Positions 19,289 to 28,285 of a stretch of DNA of 64,000 nt are shown in pieces (the first letter of the stretch is position 1; every line of letters begins with the position of its first letter). The DNA is from Goekera deserti (lineage in GTDB: Bacteria > Actinomycetota > Actinomycetes > Mycobacteriales > Geodermatophilaceae): positions 109,814 to 173,813 of the forward strand of contig NZ_JAAGWK010000025.1 of the NCBI RefSeq assembly GCF_010685995.1, in the 5' to 3' direction. The notes beneath the pieces were generated by a model. That model did not search any database, was not told the DNA's origin, and saw nothing but the letters and a program-made list of their open reading frames with translations. The translations under genes were made by a program, and so were the position numbers.

Positions 19289-19316
19289 GTCCACAGGCAG
19301 ACTGCTCGTCCACAGG
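19289..19316 (+). promoter_or_regulatory. Direct-repeat pair GTCCACAGG-N10-GTCCACAGG upstream of yraN
   Basis: Two identical 9-mers, 19 bp start to start, ending 49 bases before the yraN start codon. A near-identical pair lies 48 bases before the M23-like gene at 25840 on the other strand. The core GTCCACA also resembles the actinobacterial DnaA box TTGTCCACA, with mismatches. Probably a shared regulatory element; the binding protein is unknown. Confidence 0.45.
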
Positions 19317-19365
19317 TGCCCCGGACCCCTGGCCGAGCGCCGGCCGGCCCCGGCACGGTCGTGCG

Positions 19366-19749
19366 GTGACGACATCCCGCCCTCCCGGCGTGCCCCCGGC
19401 CCGCTCCCAGCTCGGCGCCTTCGGCGAGCGCGTCGCGGTGCGCGTGCTCACCGACGCCGGCATGCACGTGGTCGACCGCAACTGGCGCTGCCGGGCCGGT
19501 GAGCTCGACCTGGTCGCCCGGGACGGTTCGGCCCTGGTGTTCTGCGAGGTGAAGACCCGCACGGCCACCGGCTACGGCCACCCGGTCGAGGCGGTCACCG
19601 CACTCAAGCGGCGCCGGCTCCGCGGGTTGGCCGCGGCCTGGCTCGCTGCGCACGACGAGCACGCGCCCGACCTGCGCTTCGACGTCGTCGGGGTGCTGGT
19701 GCCGCCGTCCGGGCTGCCCCGGGTGCGCCACCTGCGCGGGGCCTTCTGA
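19366..19749 (+). CDS. yraN: YraN family (UPF0102) endonuclease-like protein
   Basis: A 127-residue member of the restriction-endonuclease-like fold. The motif is visible as GELDLVARDGSALVFCEVKTR, supplying the E, D and ExK of a metal-dependent nuclease core; the in vivo activity is not established. First gene of the yraN-comM-dprA run, a common actinobacterial order connected with DNA uptake and recombination. GTG start, no obvious ribosome binding site; the stop overlaps the comM ATG by one base. Upstream lies the repeated GTCCACAGG pair. Confidence 0.92.
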   Translation: MTTSRPPGVPPARSQLGAFGERVAVRVLTDAGMHVVDRNWRCRAGELDLVARDGSALVFCEVKTRTATGYGHPVEAVTALKRRRLRGLAAAWLAAHDEHAPDLRFDVVGVLVPPSGLPRVRHLRGAF

Positions 19750-21272
19750 TGACGCTGGCCCGCACCTGGTCGGTCGGCATCGTCGGGGTCCGCGGCGCGA
19801 TGGTCGAGGTGGAGGTCGACCTGGCCAGTGGCCTGCCCGGCGTCGTGCTGGTCGGGCTGCCCGACGCGGTGGTGCGCCAGTCTGTCGACCGGGTGAAGGC
19901 CGCGGTCGTGAACACCGGCTACGAGTTCCCCAACCGGCGGGTCACGATCGGCCTGTCCCCGGCGTCGATGCCCAAGCAGGGCAGCGGCTTCGACCTGGCC
20001 CTCGCGGTGGCGGTGCTCGCCGCCGCCGGCGTCGTCCCGGCGCCGGTGGTGCGCGACCTGGTGCTGCTCGGCGAGGTGGGCCTGGACGGGTCGCTGCGCA
20101 CCGTGCGTGGCGTACTGCCCGCGGTCGTCGCCGCGTCGGCCGCCGGCCACCGGCAGGTCGTCGTCCCGGCGGGCAACGCCGACGAGGCCGCGCTGGTCGC
20201 GGGCGTGGCGGTGCTGGCCGCCACCTCGCTGGCCGACGTGGTCGCGCACCTGCGGGGCCGGGCACCACTGCCGGCGCACGTGCGCAGCCCCGACGCCGCC
20301 GCCGAGCCCGGGCCCGACCTGGCCGACGTGCTGGGCCAGGCCACCGGCCGCCGGGCGGTCGAGATCGCCGCCGCCGGGGGGCACCACGTGTTCTTCACCG
20401 GGCCACCGGGTGCCGGCAAGACCATGCTCGCCGAGCGGCTGCCGGGCCTGCTGCCGGCGCTGGACGAGGTCGAGGCCCTGGAGGTCACCGCGGTCGCCTC
20501 GATCGCCGGCACGCTGCCGCCGGGGGCGCCGCTGGTCACCCGGCCGCCGTTCGAGGCGCCGCACCACTCGGCCACCATGACCGCCCTCGTCGGCGGCGGC
20601 TCCGGGCAGATCCGCCCGGGTGCCCTCAGCCGCGCCCACCGCGGCGTCCTCTTCCTGGACGAGGCGCCGGAGTTCCCCCGGTCGGTGCTCGACACGCTCC
20701 GCCAGCCGCTGGAGCGCGGGGAGGTCACCATCCACCGGGCCAACGGCCAGGCCACGTTCCCGTGCCGGTCCCAGCTGGTGCTGGCGGCGAACCCGTGCCC
20801 GTGCGCCACTGCGGCCGGGGACACCGCCTGCACCTGCAGCCCGCTGGAGCGCCGGCGCTACCAGTCGCGGGTCTCCGGGCCGCTGCTGGACCGGATCGAC
20901 CTGCGGGTCGACCTGCCGGCCGTCACGCGGGCGGCCTGGCTGGAGGTGGACCGGCCGCCCCAGGAGTCCACCGCGGTCGTGGCACGGCGGGTGCGGGCCG
21001 CCCGTGCCGCCGCGGCGGTGAGGCTGCACGGCTCCGGGGTGACGCTGAACGGCCACGTGCCCGGCCAGCTGCTCCGGGAGCGCTGGCCGGTGCCGCGCCG
21101 CGCGCTCGCGCTGGCCGAGCGGGCGCTGGAACGGGGGGCGCTGTCGGTACGCGGCTTCGACCGGGTGCTGCGGGTGGCCTGGACGGTCGCCGACCTGCAC
21201 GGTGCCACGGTGCCCGATGCGGACCACGTGGCCGAGGCGCTGGGCATGCGGCTGCAGCGGGTGGCGGCGTGA
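19749..21272 (+). CDS. comM: YifB/ComM family Mg-chelatase-like AAA ATPase
   Basis: 507-residue AAA+ helicase of the ComM family, which promotes branch migration during integration of transforming DNA. N-terminal Lon-protease-like domain (1-180), then the ATPase with Walker A FTGPPGAGKTM (about residue 217) and Walker B VLFLDEAPEF, and a C-terminal Mg-chelatase region. A Cys cluster (NPCPCATAAGDTACTCSP) is conserved in the family. Lies between yraN and dprA with overlapping codons. Confidence 0.93.
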   Translation: MTLARTWSVGIVGVRGAMVEVEVDLASGLPGVVLVGLPDAVVRQSVDRVKAAVVNTGYEFPNRRVTIGLSPASMPKQGSGFDLALAVAVLAAAGVVPAPVVRDLVLLGEVGLDGSLRTVRGVLPAVVAASAAGHRQVVVPAGNADEAALVAGVAVLAATSLADVVAHLRGRAPLPAHVRSPDAAAEPGPDLADVLGQATGRRAVEIAAAGGHHVFFTGPPGAGKTMLAERLPGLLPALDEVEALEVTAVASIAGTLPPGAPLVTRPPFEAPHHSATMTALVGGGSGQIRPGALSRAHRGVLFLDEAPEFPRSVLDTLRQPLERGEVTIHRANGQATFPCRSQLVLAANPCPCATAAGDTACTCSPLERRRYQSRVSGPLLDRIDLRVDLPAVTRAAWLEVDRPPQESTAVVARRVRAARAAAAVRLHGSGVTLNGHVPGQLLRERWPVPRRALALAERALERGALSVRGFDRVLRVAWTVADLHGATVPDADHVAEALGMRLQRVAA

Positions 21273-22537
21273 GCGACGAGCTGGTCGAGGACCTGCGGCG
21301 GCACGCCGGCGACGCGCCGACCGAGCCGGGACCGTCGGGGGAGGTGCGGGCCGGTGCAGCGGTCCGGCGTGCCCGGGCGTGGCTGTCCCGGCTGGTGGAG
21401 CCCTGCACGCTGGACGTGTGGCGCTACGTGGCCGACGTCGGGCCGGTGGACGCCGTGTGCGCGCTGCGGGAGGGCCGGGCGCCCACCCGGGTCACGGCGC
21501 TGGCCGGGGCCCGCGTCGCGGACGACCAGAGCCTGGCCGACCTGCGGCGGGCCGAGCGGTGCGGGGCCCGGCTGGTCGTCCCGGAGGACGACGAGTGGCC
21601 GGCGCTGTCCCTGCACTGCCTCGAGCTGGCCGTGCTGCGCGAGCCGGTCGCCCCGCTGCCGCAGCGGGACCGCACGCTCCAGCTCGTCCCGCCCCTGGCG
21701 CTCTGGGTGCGCGGCAGGCCCCGGCTGGACCACCTCGTGCAGCGCTCGGTGGCCCTGGTCGGGTCGCGCGCCTCCACCGGCTACGGCGAGCACGTCGCCA
21801 CCGACCTGGGGTACGGGCTGGGGGAGCGGGGCTGGACCACGGTGTCCGGGGGCGCCTTCGGCATCGACGCGGCGTCGCACCGGGGTGCCCTGGCCGCCGG
21901 CGTGCCCACTGTCGTCGTGCTCGCCTGCGGGGTGGACCGCGTCTACCCGGTCGCACACTCCGCGCTGTTCGCCCGCGTGCTGCAGGACGGGCTGCTGGTC
22001 AGCGAGTGGCCGCCGGGCTGCGCGCCGCTGCGGCACCGATTCCTGGTGCGCAACCGGCTGATCGCCGGGCTCACCCAGGGCACCGTGGTGATCGAGGCGG
22101 CGGCCCGGTCCGGGGCGCAGGCCACCGCCAACCGCGCCGCGGACCTGGGCCGGCAGGTGATGGCCGTGCCGGGCCCGGTCACCTCGGCCATGTCGGTGGG
22201 GTGCCACGAGCTGCTCCGGGACGCCACCAAGCGGGTCGCCCTGGTCGCCACCGCAGCGCAGGTGGTCGAGACGGTCGGTGCGATCGGCTCGGACCTCGCG
22301 GCCCCGCCGGAACGTCCGCAGACCCCGCGTGACGACCTGTCCGACATCGCCCGCCGCGTGCTGGACGCCTGCCCGGTCCGCACCGGGGTACCGCCCGAGC
22401 GGCTGGCCGCCGTCGCCGGCTGCGACGTGCTCGACGTGCTGCGGGTGCTGCCGGCCCTGGAGCTCGCCGAGCTGGTTGAGTGGACCGGCTCGGGCTGGCG
22501 GGTGACGCACGCGGCCACCGGCGGCGCGGCGCGTTGA
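21269..22537 (+). CDS. dprA: DNA-processing protein DprA
   Basis: 422-residue DprA/Smf protein that binds incoming single-stranded DNA and loads RecA. N-terminal helical region, then the Rossmann-like core beginning VALVGSRASTGYGEHVA with VSGGAFGIDAASHRGAL and ACGVDRVYP, and a C-terminal winged-helix segment (LAAVAGCDVLDVLRVLPALE). The GTG overlapping the comM stop (GTGA) is chosen. Presence of comM, dprA and a recombinase in series suggests a recombination role, but no DNA-uptake pilus genes are in the window. Confidence 0.94.
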   Translation: MSDELVEDLRRHAGDAPTEPGPSGEVRAGAAVRRARAWLSRLVEPCTLDVWRYVADVGPVDAVCALREGRAPTRVTALAGARVADDQSLADLRRAERCGARLVVPEDDEWPALSLHCLELAVLREPVAPLPQRDRTLQLVPPLALWVRGRPRLDHLVQRSVALVGSRASTGYGEHVATDLGYGLGERGWTTVSGGAFGIDAASHRGALAAGVPTVVVLACGVDRVYPVAHSALFARVLQDGLLVSEWPPGCAPLRHRFLVRNRLIAGLTQGTVVIEAAARSGAQATANRAADLGRQVMAVPGPVTSAMSVGCHELLRDATKRVALVATAAQVVETVGAIGSDLAAPPERPQTPRDDLSDIARRVLDACPVRTGVPPERLAAVAGCDVLDVLRVLPALELAELVEWTGSGWRVTHAATGGAAR

Positions 22538-22570
22538 CCGTCCTCGGGTCGGCGACGCAGGCTGGCCGGC

Positions 22571-23545
22571 ATGGGCCCGTCCACGGCAGACCAGCGTGCG
22601 GCGCTGCCCCCGGCGCTGACCGAGGTGCTCGACGGCTACGAGGAGCACCTGCGGCTGCAGCGCAACCTCTCCGCGCACACCGTCCGGGCCTACGTGGGCG
22701 ACGTGGTCTCGCTGCTGGACCACCTCGTCCGGCGCTCCGGCTCGGTTCCGGCCGACCTCGACCTGTCCGTGCTGCGCAGCTGGCTGGCCCAGGGCCGCAC
22801 CCGCGGGGGCAGCCGCTCCACCACCGCGCGCCGGGCCGCATCGGCCCGGTCGTTCACCGCCCACCTGCACCGGGCCGGTCACCTGCCGCACGACGTCGGC
22901 CAGCGGCTGGTCAGCCCCAAGGCGCACCGCCCGCTGCCCGACGTGCTGGGCGCCGACCAGGCGCGCACGGTGGTCGAGTCGGCCGTGGCCCGGGCCGCGG
23001 AGTCCACCGGCGACCCGGACGGCGACCCGCTGACCGCCGCTGTCGCGCTGCGCGACGCACTCGTGCTCGAGCTGCTGTACGCCACCGGGATCCGGGTGGG
23101 TGAGCTGGTCGGGCTGGACGTCGACGACGTCGACCCCGCCCGGCGGCTGGTCCGTGTGCTCGGCAAGGGCCGCAAGGAACGCAGCGTGCCCTACGGCCGC
23201 CCGGCGCAGACCGCGCTCGACGCCTGGCTGGGCACCGGGCGACCCCGGCTGGCGCACCCGGACAGCGGCCCGGCGCTGCTGCTGGGCCGGCGCGGCGGCC
23301 GGCTGGACCCGCGCGAGGCGCGGCGCGTCGTGCACGCCGCGCTCGGCGCGACGCCCGGTGCCCCGGACATCGGCCCGCACGGGCTGCGGCACAGCGCCGC
23401 CACGCACGTGCTGGAGGGCGGCGCCGACCTCCGGTCGGTCCAGGAGCTGCTGGGTCACGCTAGCCTCGCCACCACGCAGATCTACACGCACGTCACGGTC
23501 GAGCGGCTGCGCGCGGAGCACGCCCGCGCCCACCCCCGTGCCTGA
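22571..23545 (+). CDS. xerC: Tyrosine recombinase XerC
   Basis: 324-residue site-specific recombinase expected to resolve chromosome dimers with a XerD partner. SAM-like N-terminal domain (about 20-110) and catalytic domain with all active residues: Arg in ATGIRVGEL, Lys in [33 protein letters not shown] with the nucleophilic Tyr. Full length and next to dprA and whiG, the ordinary chromosomal location of actinobacterial xerC, so it is not a phage integrase. Confidence 0.92.
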   Translation: MGPSTADQRAALPPALTEVLDGYEEHLRLQRNLSAHTVRAYVGDVVSLLDHLVRRSGSVPADLDLSVLRSWLAQGRTRGGSRSTTARRAASARSFTAHLHRAGHLPHDVGQRLVSPKAHRPLPDVLGADQARTVVESAVARAAESTGDPDGDPLTAAVALRDALVLELLYATGIRVGELVGLDVDDVDPARRLVRVLGKGRKERSVPYGRPAQTALDAWLGTGRPRLAHPDSGPALLLGRRGGRLDPREARRVVHAALGATPGAPDIGPHGLRHSAATHVLEGGADLRSVQELLGHASLATTQIYTHVTVERLRAEHARAHPRA

Positions 23546-23609
23546 GACGAGTGCGAGATGACGGGGGACATCGTGGCCAGCACCATGCGAGTCGTGTCGG
23601 AGGGCAACC

Positions 23610-24407
23610 GTGGCTGACGCGACGGTCACCCGGATCGGTGCGGCGGGGGACGCGGACGCCGCGATCGCCGACCTCTGGGCCCGCTACGTGGCCGACCGGG
23701 GCACCGCCCTGCGCGACCGGCTGATCCTGCACTACGCACCGCTGGTCAAGTACGTCGCCGGCCGCGTGGGCAGCGGTCTTCCGGCCCACGTCGAGCAGGC
23801 CGACCTCATCTCCTACGGCACCTTCGGGCTGATCGACGCGATCACCCGGTACGAGCCCTCGCGCGAGGTGAAGTTCGAGAGCTACGCGATGACCCGCATC
23901 CGCGGCGCGATCATCGACGAGCTGCGCTCCACCGACTGGATCCCGCGCTCGGTGCGGGTGCGGGCCCGTGAGTTCGAGCGCACGGTCGCCTCGCTGGAGG
24001 CCAAGCTGCAGCGCAGCCCCACCGATTCCGAGGTCGCCGCGGAGATGGGCATGGAGGTCGAGGAGATCCGCAAGTTCCTCGGCCAGCTCTCCCTGGTCAA
24101 CGTGGTCGCCCTCGACGAGCTGCTCAACGACGAGGACGGCTCGGCACCCCGGCTGGTCGACACGCTCAAGGACTCCGCAGCCCTCGACCCGCAGGCCATG
24201 GTGGAGCACGGCGAGGCCCGCCAGCTGCTGGCCCGGGCCGTCGAGCAGCTGCCCGAGCGGGAGAAGGTCGTCGTCAGCCTCTACTACTTCGAGGGCCTGA
24301 CCCTGGCCGAGATCGGCCGCGTCCTCGGCGTGACCGAGAGCCGCATCTGCCAGCTGCACACCAAGGCCGTGCTGCACCTGCGCACCAAGCTCGCCGACAT
24401 CGCCTGA
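23610..24407 (+). CDS. whiG: FliA/WhiG-family RNA polymerase sigma factor
   Basis: 265-residue sigma factor of the flagellar/sporulation branch. Region 2 carries [28 protein letters not shown] sequence with [11 protein letters not shown]; region 3 has [19 protein letters not shown]; region 4 ends with [20 protein letters not shown]. In Streptomyces WhiG starts aerial-hypha sporulation; in motile actinobacteria the orthologue drives flagellar genes. The GTG start follows GGAGGG by five bases. An unknown gene begins two bases after its stop. Confidence 0.92.
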   Translation: MADATVTRIGAAGDADAAIADLWARYVADRGTALRDRLILHYAPLVKYVAGRVGSGLPAHVEQADLISYGTFGLIDAITRYEPSREVKFESYAMTRIRGAIIDELRSTDWIPRSVRVRAREFERTVASLEAKLQRSPTDSEVAAEMGMEVEEIRKFLGQLSLVNVVALDELLNDEDGSAPRLVDTLKDSAALDPQAMVEHGEARQLLARAVEQLPEREKVVVSLYYFEGLTLAEIGRVLGVTESRICQLHTKAVLHLRTKLADIA

Positions 24408-24409
24408 GC

Positions 24410-24850
24410 GTGCGCCCGGCCATCGTCCTCGGCACCACCGAGGAGTGCTGCACGGTCGTCGTCGACGGGCAGCAGGTCGAGGTCCGCTACTCGCTGCCCT
24501 TCCCGTCGCCCCGGGTCGAGCGGGTGTCCCCGGGGCATCTCGTGGCCCTGGCCGTGGCACCCGATGGCGCCGAGGTCGTCGTCTGGCGCTGGTACGACGC
24601 CGTCGTGCTGGGGGAGGGCGAGGGGGTGGTCCGGCTCTGGGAGCCAGCACACGGGGTCGTCGTCGCCCGGCTCCGTGATCCACGGCAGGCACCCCGGCCC
24701 GGCAGCCGCGTCTACCTCTCGGCGGGCCTGCCCGGTGCCGAGTGGTGGGCTGCCGGCCCCGCAGTCGACCGCGCGGAGCAGGCCGTCGTCGAGCTCGACG
24801 TCGTTCGGCGCTTCCTCCTCGACCACGGTCTGTGGGAGCGCCTCGTCTGA
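24410..24850 (+). CDS. Hypothetical protein coupled to whiG
   Basis: A 146-residue protein I do not recognise. It has no membrane segment or signal peptide. Features visible are a beta-rich N-terminal half (IVLGTTEECCTVVVDGQQVEV, ALAVAPDGAEVVVWRWYDAVV), a central GVVRLWEPAHGVVVARL and a C-terminal helix (AVVELDVVRRFLLDHGLWERL). Hydrophobic/acidic alternation suggests a small globular cytoplasmic protein. GTG start two bases after whiG implies co-translation. It could modulate WhiG, as anti-sigma proteins often neighbour their targets, but there is no sequence evidence for that. Confidence 0.65.
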   Translation: MRPAIVLGTTEECCTVVVDGQQVEVRYSLPFPSPRVERVSPGHLVALAVAPDGAEVVVWRWYDAVVLGEGEGVVRLWEPAHGVVVARLRDPRQAPRPGSRVYLSAGLPGAEWWAAGPAVDRAEQAVVELDVVRRFLLDHGLWERLV

Positions 24851-24953
24851 GCCGGTCCCCGATCCGCTCGAGCCACGGCGGACGATCAGGCGGCGTCCGG
24901 ATCGCGGGCGGTCCGGGTGCTCAGGTGCCGACGAGCACGAACGGCGCACGCGG

Positions 24954-25310
24954 TCAGTCCCGGTCCAGCAGCAGGACCACCAGCAACGCCGCCTGCGCGG
25001 CCAGCAGCAGCACCAGCGGGGGGACGAACCCCTGGGTGAGCACCCACACGTTCCCCGCCAGCAGGAGCAGGGTGATGGCGGCGAGCCCCATCCGGGCGCC
25101 CCGCCGGTTCCGGGCGGCCTGCCGGACGAGGACCAGGAGGCCCGCCAGGACGGCCCAGGCGGTGATCGCGGCCAGCGTGCCCTCCCGGTAGCTGACGGCC
25201 AGAGTCGTGAGGAACAGCGCCAGCCAGGCGAGGACGAACGCCTGGACCGCGCCGAGCAGTCGGATGCGGGTGTCGGTGCGCGAGCGGTCCGGCGCGGAGG
25301 TCAGGTCCAC
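24954..25310 (-). CDS. Small integral membrane protein, unknown function
   Basis: 118 residues with four predicted membrane helices (about 18-40, 48-62, 75-88 and 92-114), a short charged N-terminus (SAPDRSRTDTR) and an Arg-rich cytoplasmic loop (RQAARNRRGAR). No known family is recognised. Its GTG start overlaps the end of the upstream M23-like gene by ten bases, so the two are co-transcribed; it may assist or anchor that exported protein. The 103 bases between its stop and the preceding gene show nothing notable. Confidence 0.65.
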   Translation of the reverse strand: MDLTSAPDRSRTDTRIRLLGAVQAFVLAWLALFLTTLAVSYREGTLAAITAWAVLAGLLVLVRQAARNRRGARMGLAAITLLLLAGNVWVLTQGFVPPLVLLLAAQAALLVVLLLDRD

Positions 25311-25840
25311 GGCAGCAACCGCACCTGCGTCGGGGCGAGCAGGGTGAGCGGGTCGAGGTAGGTCTCCCCGCGGCGCAGGCCCCAGTGCAGGCAGGCCGCC
25401 GCCGGGCAGCCGGCGTGGCCGGCGAGCAGCACCCCGACCGGCGTGCCGGCGTCCACCGCCGTCCCGGCGCCGACGGACGGCTGCACCGGCTCGTAGGTGG
25501 TCCGCAGCCCGCCGGGGTGGTCGATGCTCAGCAGCGGGCGCCCGGCGATGGTGCCGGCGAAGACCACCACGCCCGCACCGGCCGCGGTGACCACCGTGCC
25601 CGGCTCGCCGACCAGGTCCACCCCGCGGTGGCCGGCCGCATAGGGGCCGTCCGGCAGGCCGAACGGCCGGCTGACGGCCGCTGGTCCGGGCAGCGGCCAG
25701 GCCCAGCCCGGGGTCGGGGCGGGGGCAGCGGCCGCCGACGCCTCGGGCGCCGGTGCGGCGACCGCGGCCGGCAGGGGCAGCGCGAACGCCAGCAGGGTGA
25801 GGGCGGTGACCGATCGTCGTCGGTGGGCAGGTCTGGGCAC
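25301..25840 (-). CDS. Secreted M23/LytM-domain protein, probably degenerate
   Basis: 179 residues: Sec signal peptide ([18 protein letters not shown] and a hydrophobic run ending PAAVAA), then an Ala/Pro linker and a LytM domain. The first zinc motif HRGVDLVG is intact, but the second, normally HxH, reads [10 protein letters not shown]: the first His is Cys. One zinc ligand and one catalytic residue remain, so it may be an inactive regulator of cell-wall hydrolases or a variant enzyme. A homologue occupies this position beside rpsB in mycobacteria. The GTG at 25840 precedes the signal peptide. A GTCCACAG repeat pair lies 48 bases upstream. Confidence 0.8.
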   Translation of the reverse strand: MPRPAHRRRSVTALTLLAFALPLPAAVAAPAPEASAAAAPAPTPGWAWPLPGPAAVSRPFGLPDGPYAAGHRGVDLVGEPGTVVTAAGAGVVVFAGTIAGRPLLSIDHPGGLRTTYEPVQPSVGAGTAVDAGTPVGVLLAGHAGCPAAACLHWGLRRGETYLDPLTLLAPTQVRLLPWT

Positions 25841-26168
25841 CGGGTCAGCCTGCGGCGCCGGCCGCCCGCGTGGCGGCGTCCGCAGCCGGCTGTGGACAGC
25901 CGGGCCCCTGTGGACGAGCGCGGTCGGGCCGGTGTCGCGGCCGGGGTATGCTGCTGGACGCGGTCCGTCTCGCGACGGCCCGACTTCGCGCGTCCCCCAA
26001 CCCCGCCGTCCACCGGTGGGGCGGTCGCCACCTCGGTCCCGGCAGCTCCACCGCCGGGGGTGTGGCCCGCACGGGACGCCAGGGCGGAGCACCACCCGGT
26101 GCCCGCGTGAACCGAGAACAGCACGGCCCGGCCCCGGTCGGTGCTGCGCGTGGACAGAGAGGCTGCAC
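25841..26168. promoter_or_regulatory. Divergent control region between the M23-like gene and rpsB
   Basis: 328 non-coding bases. On the minus strand, GTCCACAGG (25915-25907) and GTCCACAGC (25897-25889) repeat with a nine-base gap, 48 bases before the M23-like start, mirroring the pair before yraN. The inner copy also lies in an 18-bp inverted repeat at 25886-25903 (CCGGCTGT-GG-ACAGCCGG). On the plus strand TATGCT at 25947-25952 is a possible -10 for rpsB, leaving a leader of over 200 bases. The rest shows no clear element. Confidence 0.4.
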
Positions 26169-27116
26169 ATGGCAGTCGTCAGCATGAAGAACCTGCTCGA
26201 CAGCGGGGTGCACTTCGGGCACCAGACGCGTCGGTGGAACCCGAAGATGAAGCGCTTCATCTTCACCGAGCGCAACGGCATCTACATCATCGACATCCAG
26301 CAGACGCTGGGGTACATCGACCAGGCCTACGAGTTCGTCAAGCAGACCGTGGCCCACGGCGGTTCGATCATGTTCATCGGGACCAAGCGCCAGGCGCAGG
26401 AGGTCATCGCCGAGCAGGCCACCCGCGTCGGCATGCCCTACGTGAACCAGCGCTGGCTCGGTGGGATGCTCACCAACTTCCAGACCGTGCACAAGCGCCT
26501 GATGCGCCTCAAGGAGCTCGAGGACCTGGAGCAGACGGGCGCGCTCGTCAGCCTCTCCAAGAAGGAGCAGCTGGTCCTCTCCCGCGAGAAGGCCAAGCTC
26601 GAGCGCTCCCTCGGCGGCATCCGCGACATGCAGAAGGTGCCCAGCGCCGTCTGGATCGTGGACACCAAGAAGGAGCACATCGCCGTCGGTGAGGCCCGGA
26701 AGCTGGGCATCCCCGTCGTCGCGATCCTCGACACCAACTGCGACCCCGACGAGGTCGACTACAAGATCCCGGGCAACGACGACGCCATCCGCAGCGCCGC
26801 CCTGCTCACCCGCGTGATCGCCGACGCCGTCGCCGAGGGCCTCATGGCCCGCGCCGCGGCGCAGGCCAACGCCGGTCGCGGCGAGGACAGCGCGGCCCCG
26901 GTCGCCGACGCCGAGCCGCTGGCCGACTGGGAGCGCGAGCTGCTCACCGGCCAGCAGGGTGGCGACGCCGCTGCCGCCGCCGACAGCTCCGTGCCGGCCG
27001 ACACCGCCACCCCGGCGCCGGCCCCGGCCATCGACACCCCGGCCGCCCCCGCGGCGACCGAGGTGCTGGCCCCCGCCGGCGAGGCGACCCCGGCCGCGGG
27101 CGGCACCGCCCAGTAG
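26169..27116 (+). CDS. rpsB: 30S ribosomal protein S2
   Basis: Small-subunit protein of the 30S neck. The S2 core is complete ([59 protein letters not shown]). At 315 residues it carries a 70-residue Ala/Pro-rich C-terminal extension typical of actinobacteria. The ATG at 26169 is fixed by homology to S2 N-termini; in-frame sequence upstream is not S2-like. First gene of the conserved rpsB-tsf-pyrH-frr-cdsA series. Confidence 0.97.
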   Translation: MAVVSMKNLLDSGVHFGHQTRRWNPKMKRFIFTERNGIYIIDIQQTLGYIDQAYEFVKQTVAHGGSIMFIGTKRQAQEVIAEQATRVGMPYVNQRWLGGMLTNFQTVHKRLMRLKELEDLEQTGALVSLSKKEQLVLSREKAKLERSLGGIRDMQKVPSAVWIVDTKKEHIAVGEARKLGIPVVAILDTNCDPDEVDYKIPGNDDAIRSAALLTRVIADAVAEGLMARAAAQANAGRGEDSAAPVADAEPLADWERELLTGQQGGDAAAAADSSVPADTATPAPAPAIDTPAAPAATEVLAPAGEATPAAGGTAQ

Positions 27117-27171
27117 CAGCACCCCCTGCTGCCGCTCGTGCACGCCCGGGCGGTGGCGGGGAATGACGCGG

Positions 27172-27200
27172 GCGCCGCCCCTCACGACGAGGGGCGGCGC
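27172..27200 (+). terminator. Hairpin between rpsB and tsf
   Basis: A 12-bp perfect stem (27172-27183 with 27189-27200) around a five-base loop. It may end the rpsB message or act as an attenuator reducing tsf expression, since rpsB and tsf are usually co-transcribed. Confidence 0.65.
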
Positions 27201-27294
27201 ACTGCGCGTCCACGACGCACGGGCCCCGCGCCCGCCCAGTACCACGCCGCTCCGGCTCTCCTCCGGGGCGCTGCCCAGTAGATGAGAGGACGAC

Positions 27295-28110
27295 ATGCCC
27301 GACTTCACCGCTGCGGACGTCAAGCGTCTGCGCGACGCCACCGGCGCCGGCATGATGGACTGCAAGAAGGCCCTCACCGAGGCCGACGGCGACTACGACA
27401 AGGCCATCGAGTTCCTGCGGATCAAGGGCGCCAAGGACGTCGGCAAGCGCCTGGAGCGCTCGACGACCAACGGCCTCGTGGTCAGCCGGGAGAACGTGCT
27501 GCTCGAGCTCGACTGCGAGACCGACTTCGTCGCCAAGAACAAGGACTTCTCCGCCCTCGCCGAGCGACTGCTCGACGTGGTGCTGACCGCGAAGCCCGCG
27601 GACGTGCCGGCGCTGCTGGCCACCGACGTCGACGGCCAGACCGTCGCCGAGCTGATGGAGAGCGAGTCCGCCCGGATCGGCGAGAAGCTCGTGCTGAGCC
27701 GCTTCGCGGTCTTCGAGGGCCAGACGGCCACGTACCTGCACAAGCGGGCCACCGACCTGCCCCCGGCCATCGGTGTCGCGGTGCAGTACTCGGCCGGCAC
27801 TGCCGACGCCGCGCGCTCGCTGGCGATGCACATCGCCGCCGCCCGCCCGCGCTACCTGACCCGCGAGGAGGTCCCGGCCGAGACGGTCGAGACCGAGCGC
27901 CGGGTCGCCGAGCAGACCGCCAAGGAGGAGGGCAAGCCCGAGCAGGCGATCACCAAGATCGTCGAAGGTCGGGTCAACGCCTACTACAAGGACTTCGTCC
28001 TGCTCGAGCAGCCCTCGATCGTCGAGCCCAAGCGCACGGTGAAGCAGGTCATCGCCGACGCCGGCCTGACCGTCGACCGCTTCGTGCGCTTCGAGGTCGG
28101 CCAGCTCTGA
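27295..28110 (+). CDS. tsf: Elongation factor Ts
   Basis: Guanine-nucleotide exchange factor for EF-Tu. 271 residues: UBA-like N-terminal domain ([20 protein letters not shown]), the conserved TDFVAKN motif that contacts EF-Tu (about residue 77), and the two-part core domain ending in VGQL. ATG preceded by GAGAGGA. Second gene of the rpsB cluster. Confidence 0.97.
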   Translation: MPDFTAADVKRLRDATGAGMMDCKKALTEADGDYDKAIEFLRIKGAKDVGKRLERSTTNGLVVSRENVLLELDCETDFVAKNKDFSALAERLLDVVLTAKPADVPALLATDVDGQTVAELMESESARIGEKLVLSRFAVFEGQTATYLHKRATDLPPAIGVAVQYSAGTADAARSLAMHIAAARPRYLTREEVPAETVETERRVAEQTAKEEGKPEQAITKIVEGRVNAYYKDFVLLEQPSIVEPKRTVKQVIADAGLTVDRFVRFEVGQL

Positions 28111-28115
28111 GAGGA

Positions 28116-28207
28116 CCCCGCTGCCCTCGTCACGTGCTCCGCATGCGTCGGGACCCTGGCAGCGGGGCAGTACCGGCTCCGCACCCCGATGAGGGGGGCG
28201 GAGCCGG
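28116..28207 (+). terminator. Two consecutive hairpins between tsf and pyrH
   Basis: Outer arms CCCCGCTGCC (28116-28125) and GGCAGCGGGG (28158-28167) form a 10-bp stem with a 32-base loop. A second 10-bp stem, CCGGCTCCGC (28173-28182) with GCGGAGCCGG (28198-28207), follows five bases later. The second looks like a terminator; the pair could act as an attenuator upstream of pyrH. Confidence 0.5.
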
Positions 28208-28285
28208 TCGTCTGTCCGCGGCCGGCCGAGGTCCGGGGACCATGCGGCAGGATCGAGCGAACGCCACCGAGGACAGGATGACCAG

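Noticed and set aside
19289..19316. DnaA-box cluster marking a replication origin
   Set aside because: Only two imperfect boxes, no AT-rich unwinding region, and no dnaA/dnaN nearby.
22571..23545. Tyrosine recombinase as sign of a mobile element
   Set aside because: All neighbours are conserved core genes, there is no attachment repeat, and the order dprA-xerC-whiG is the ordinary chromosomal one.
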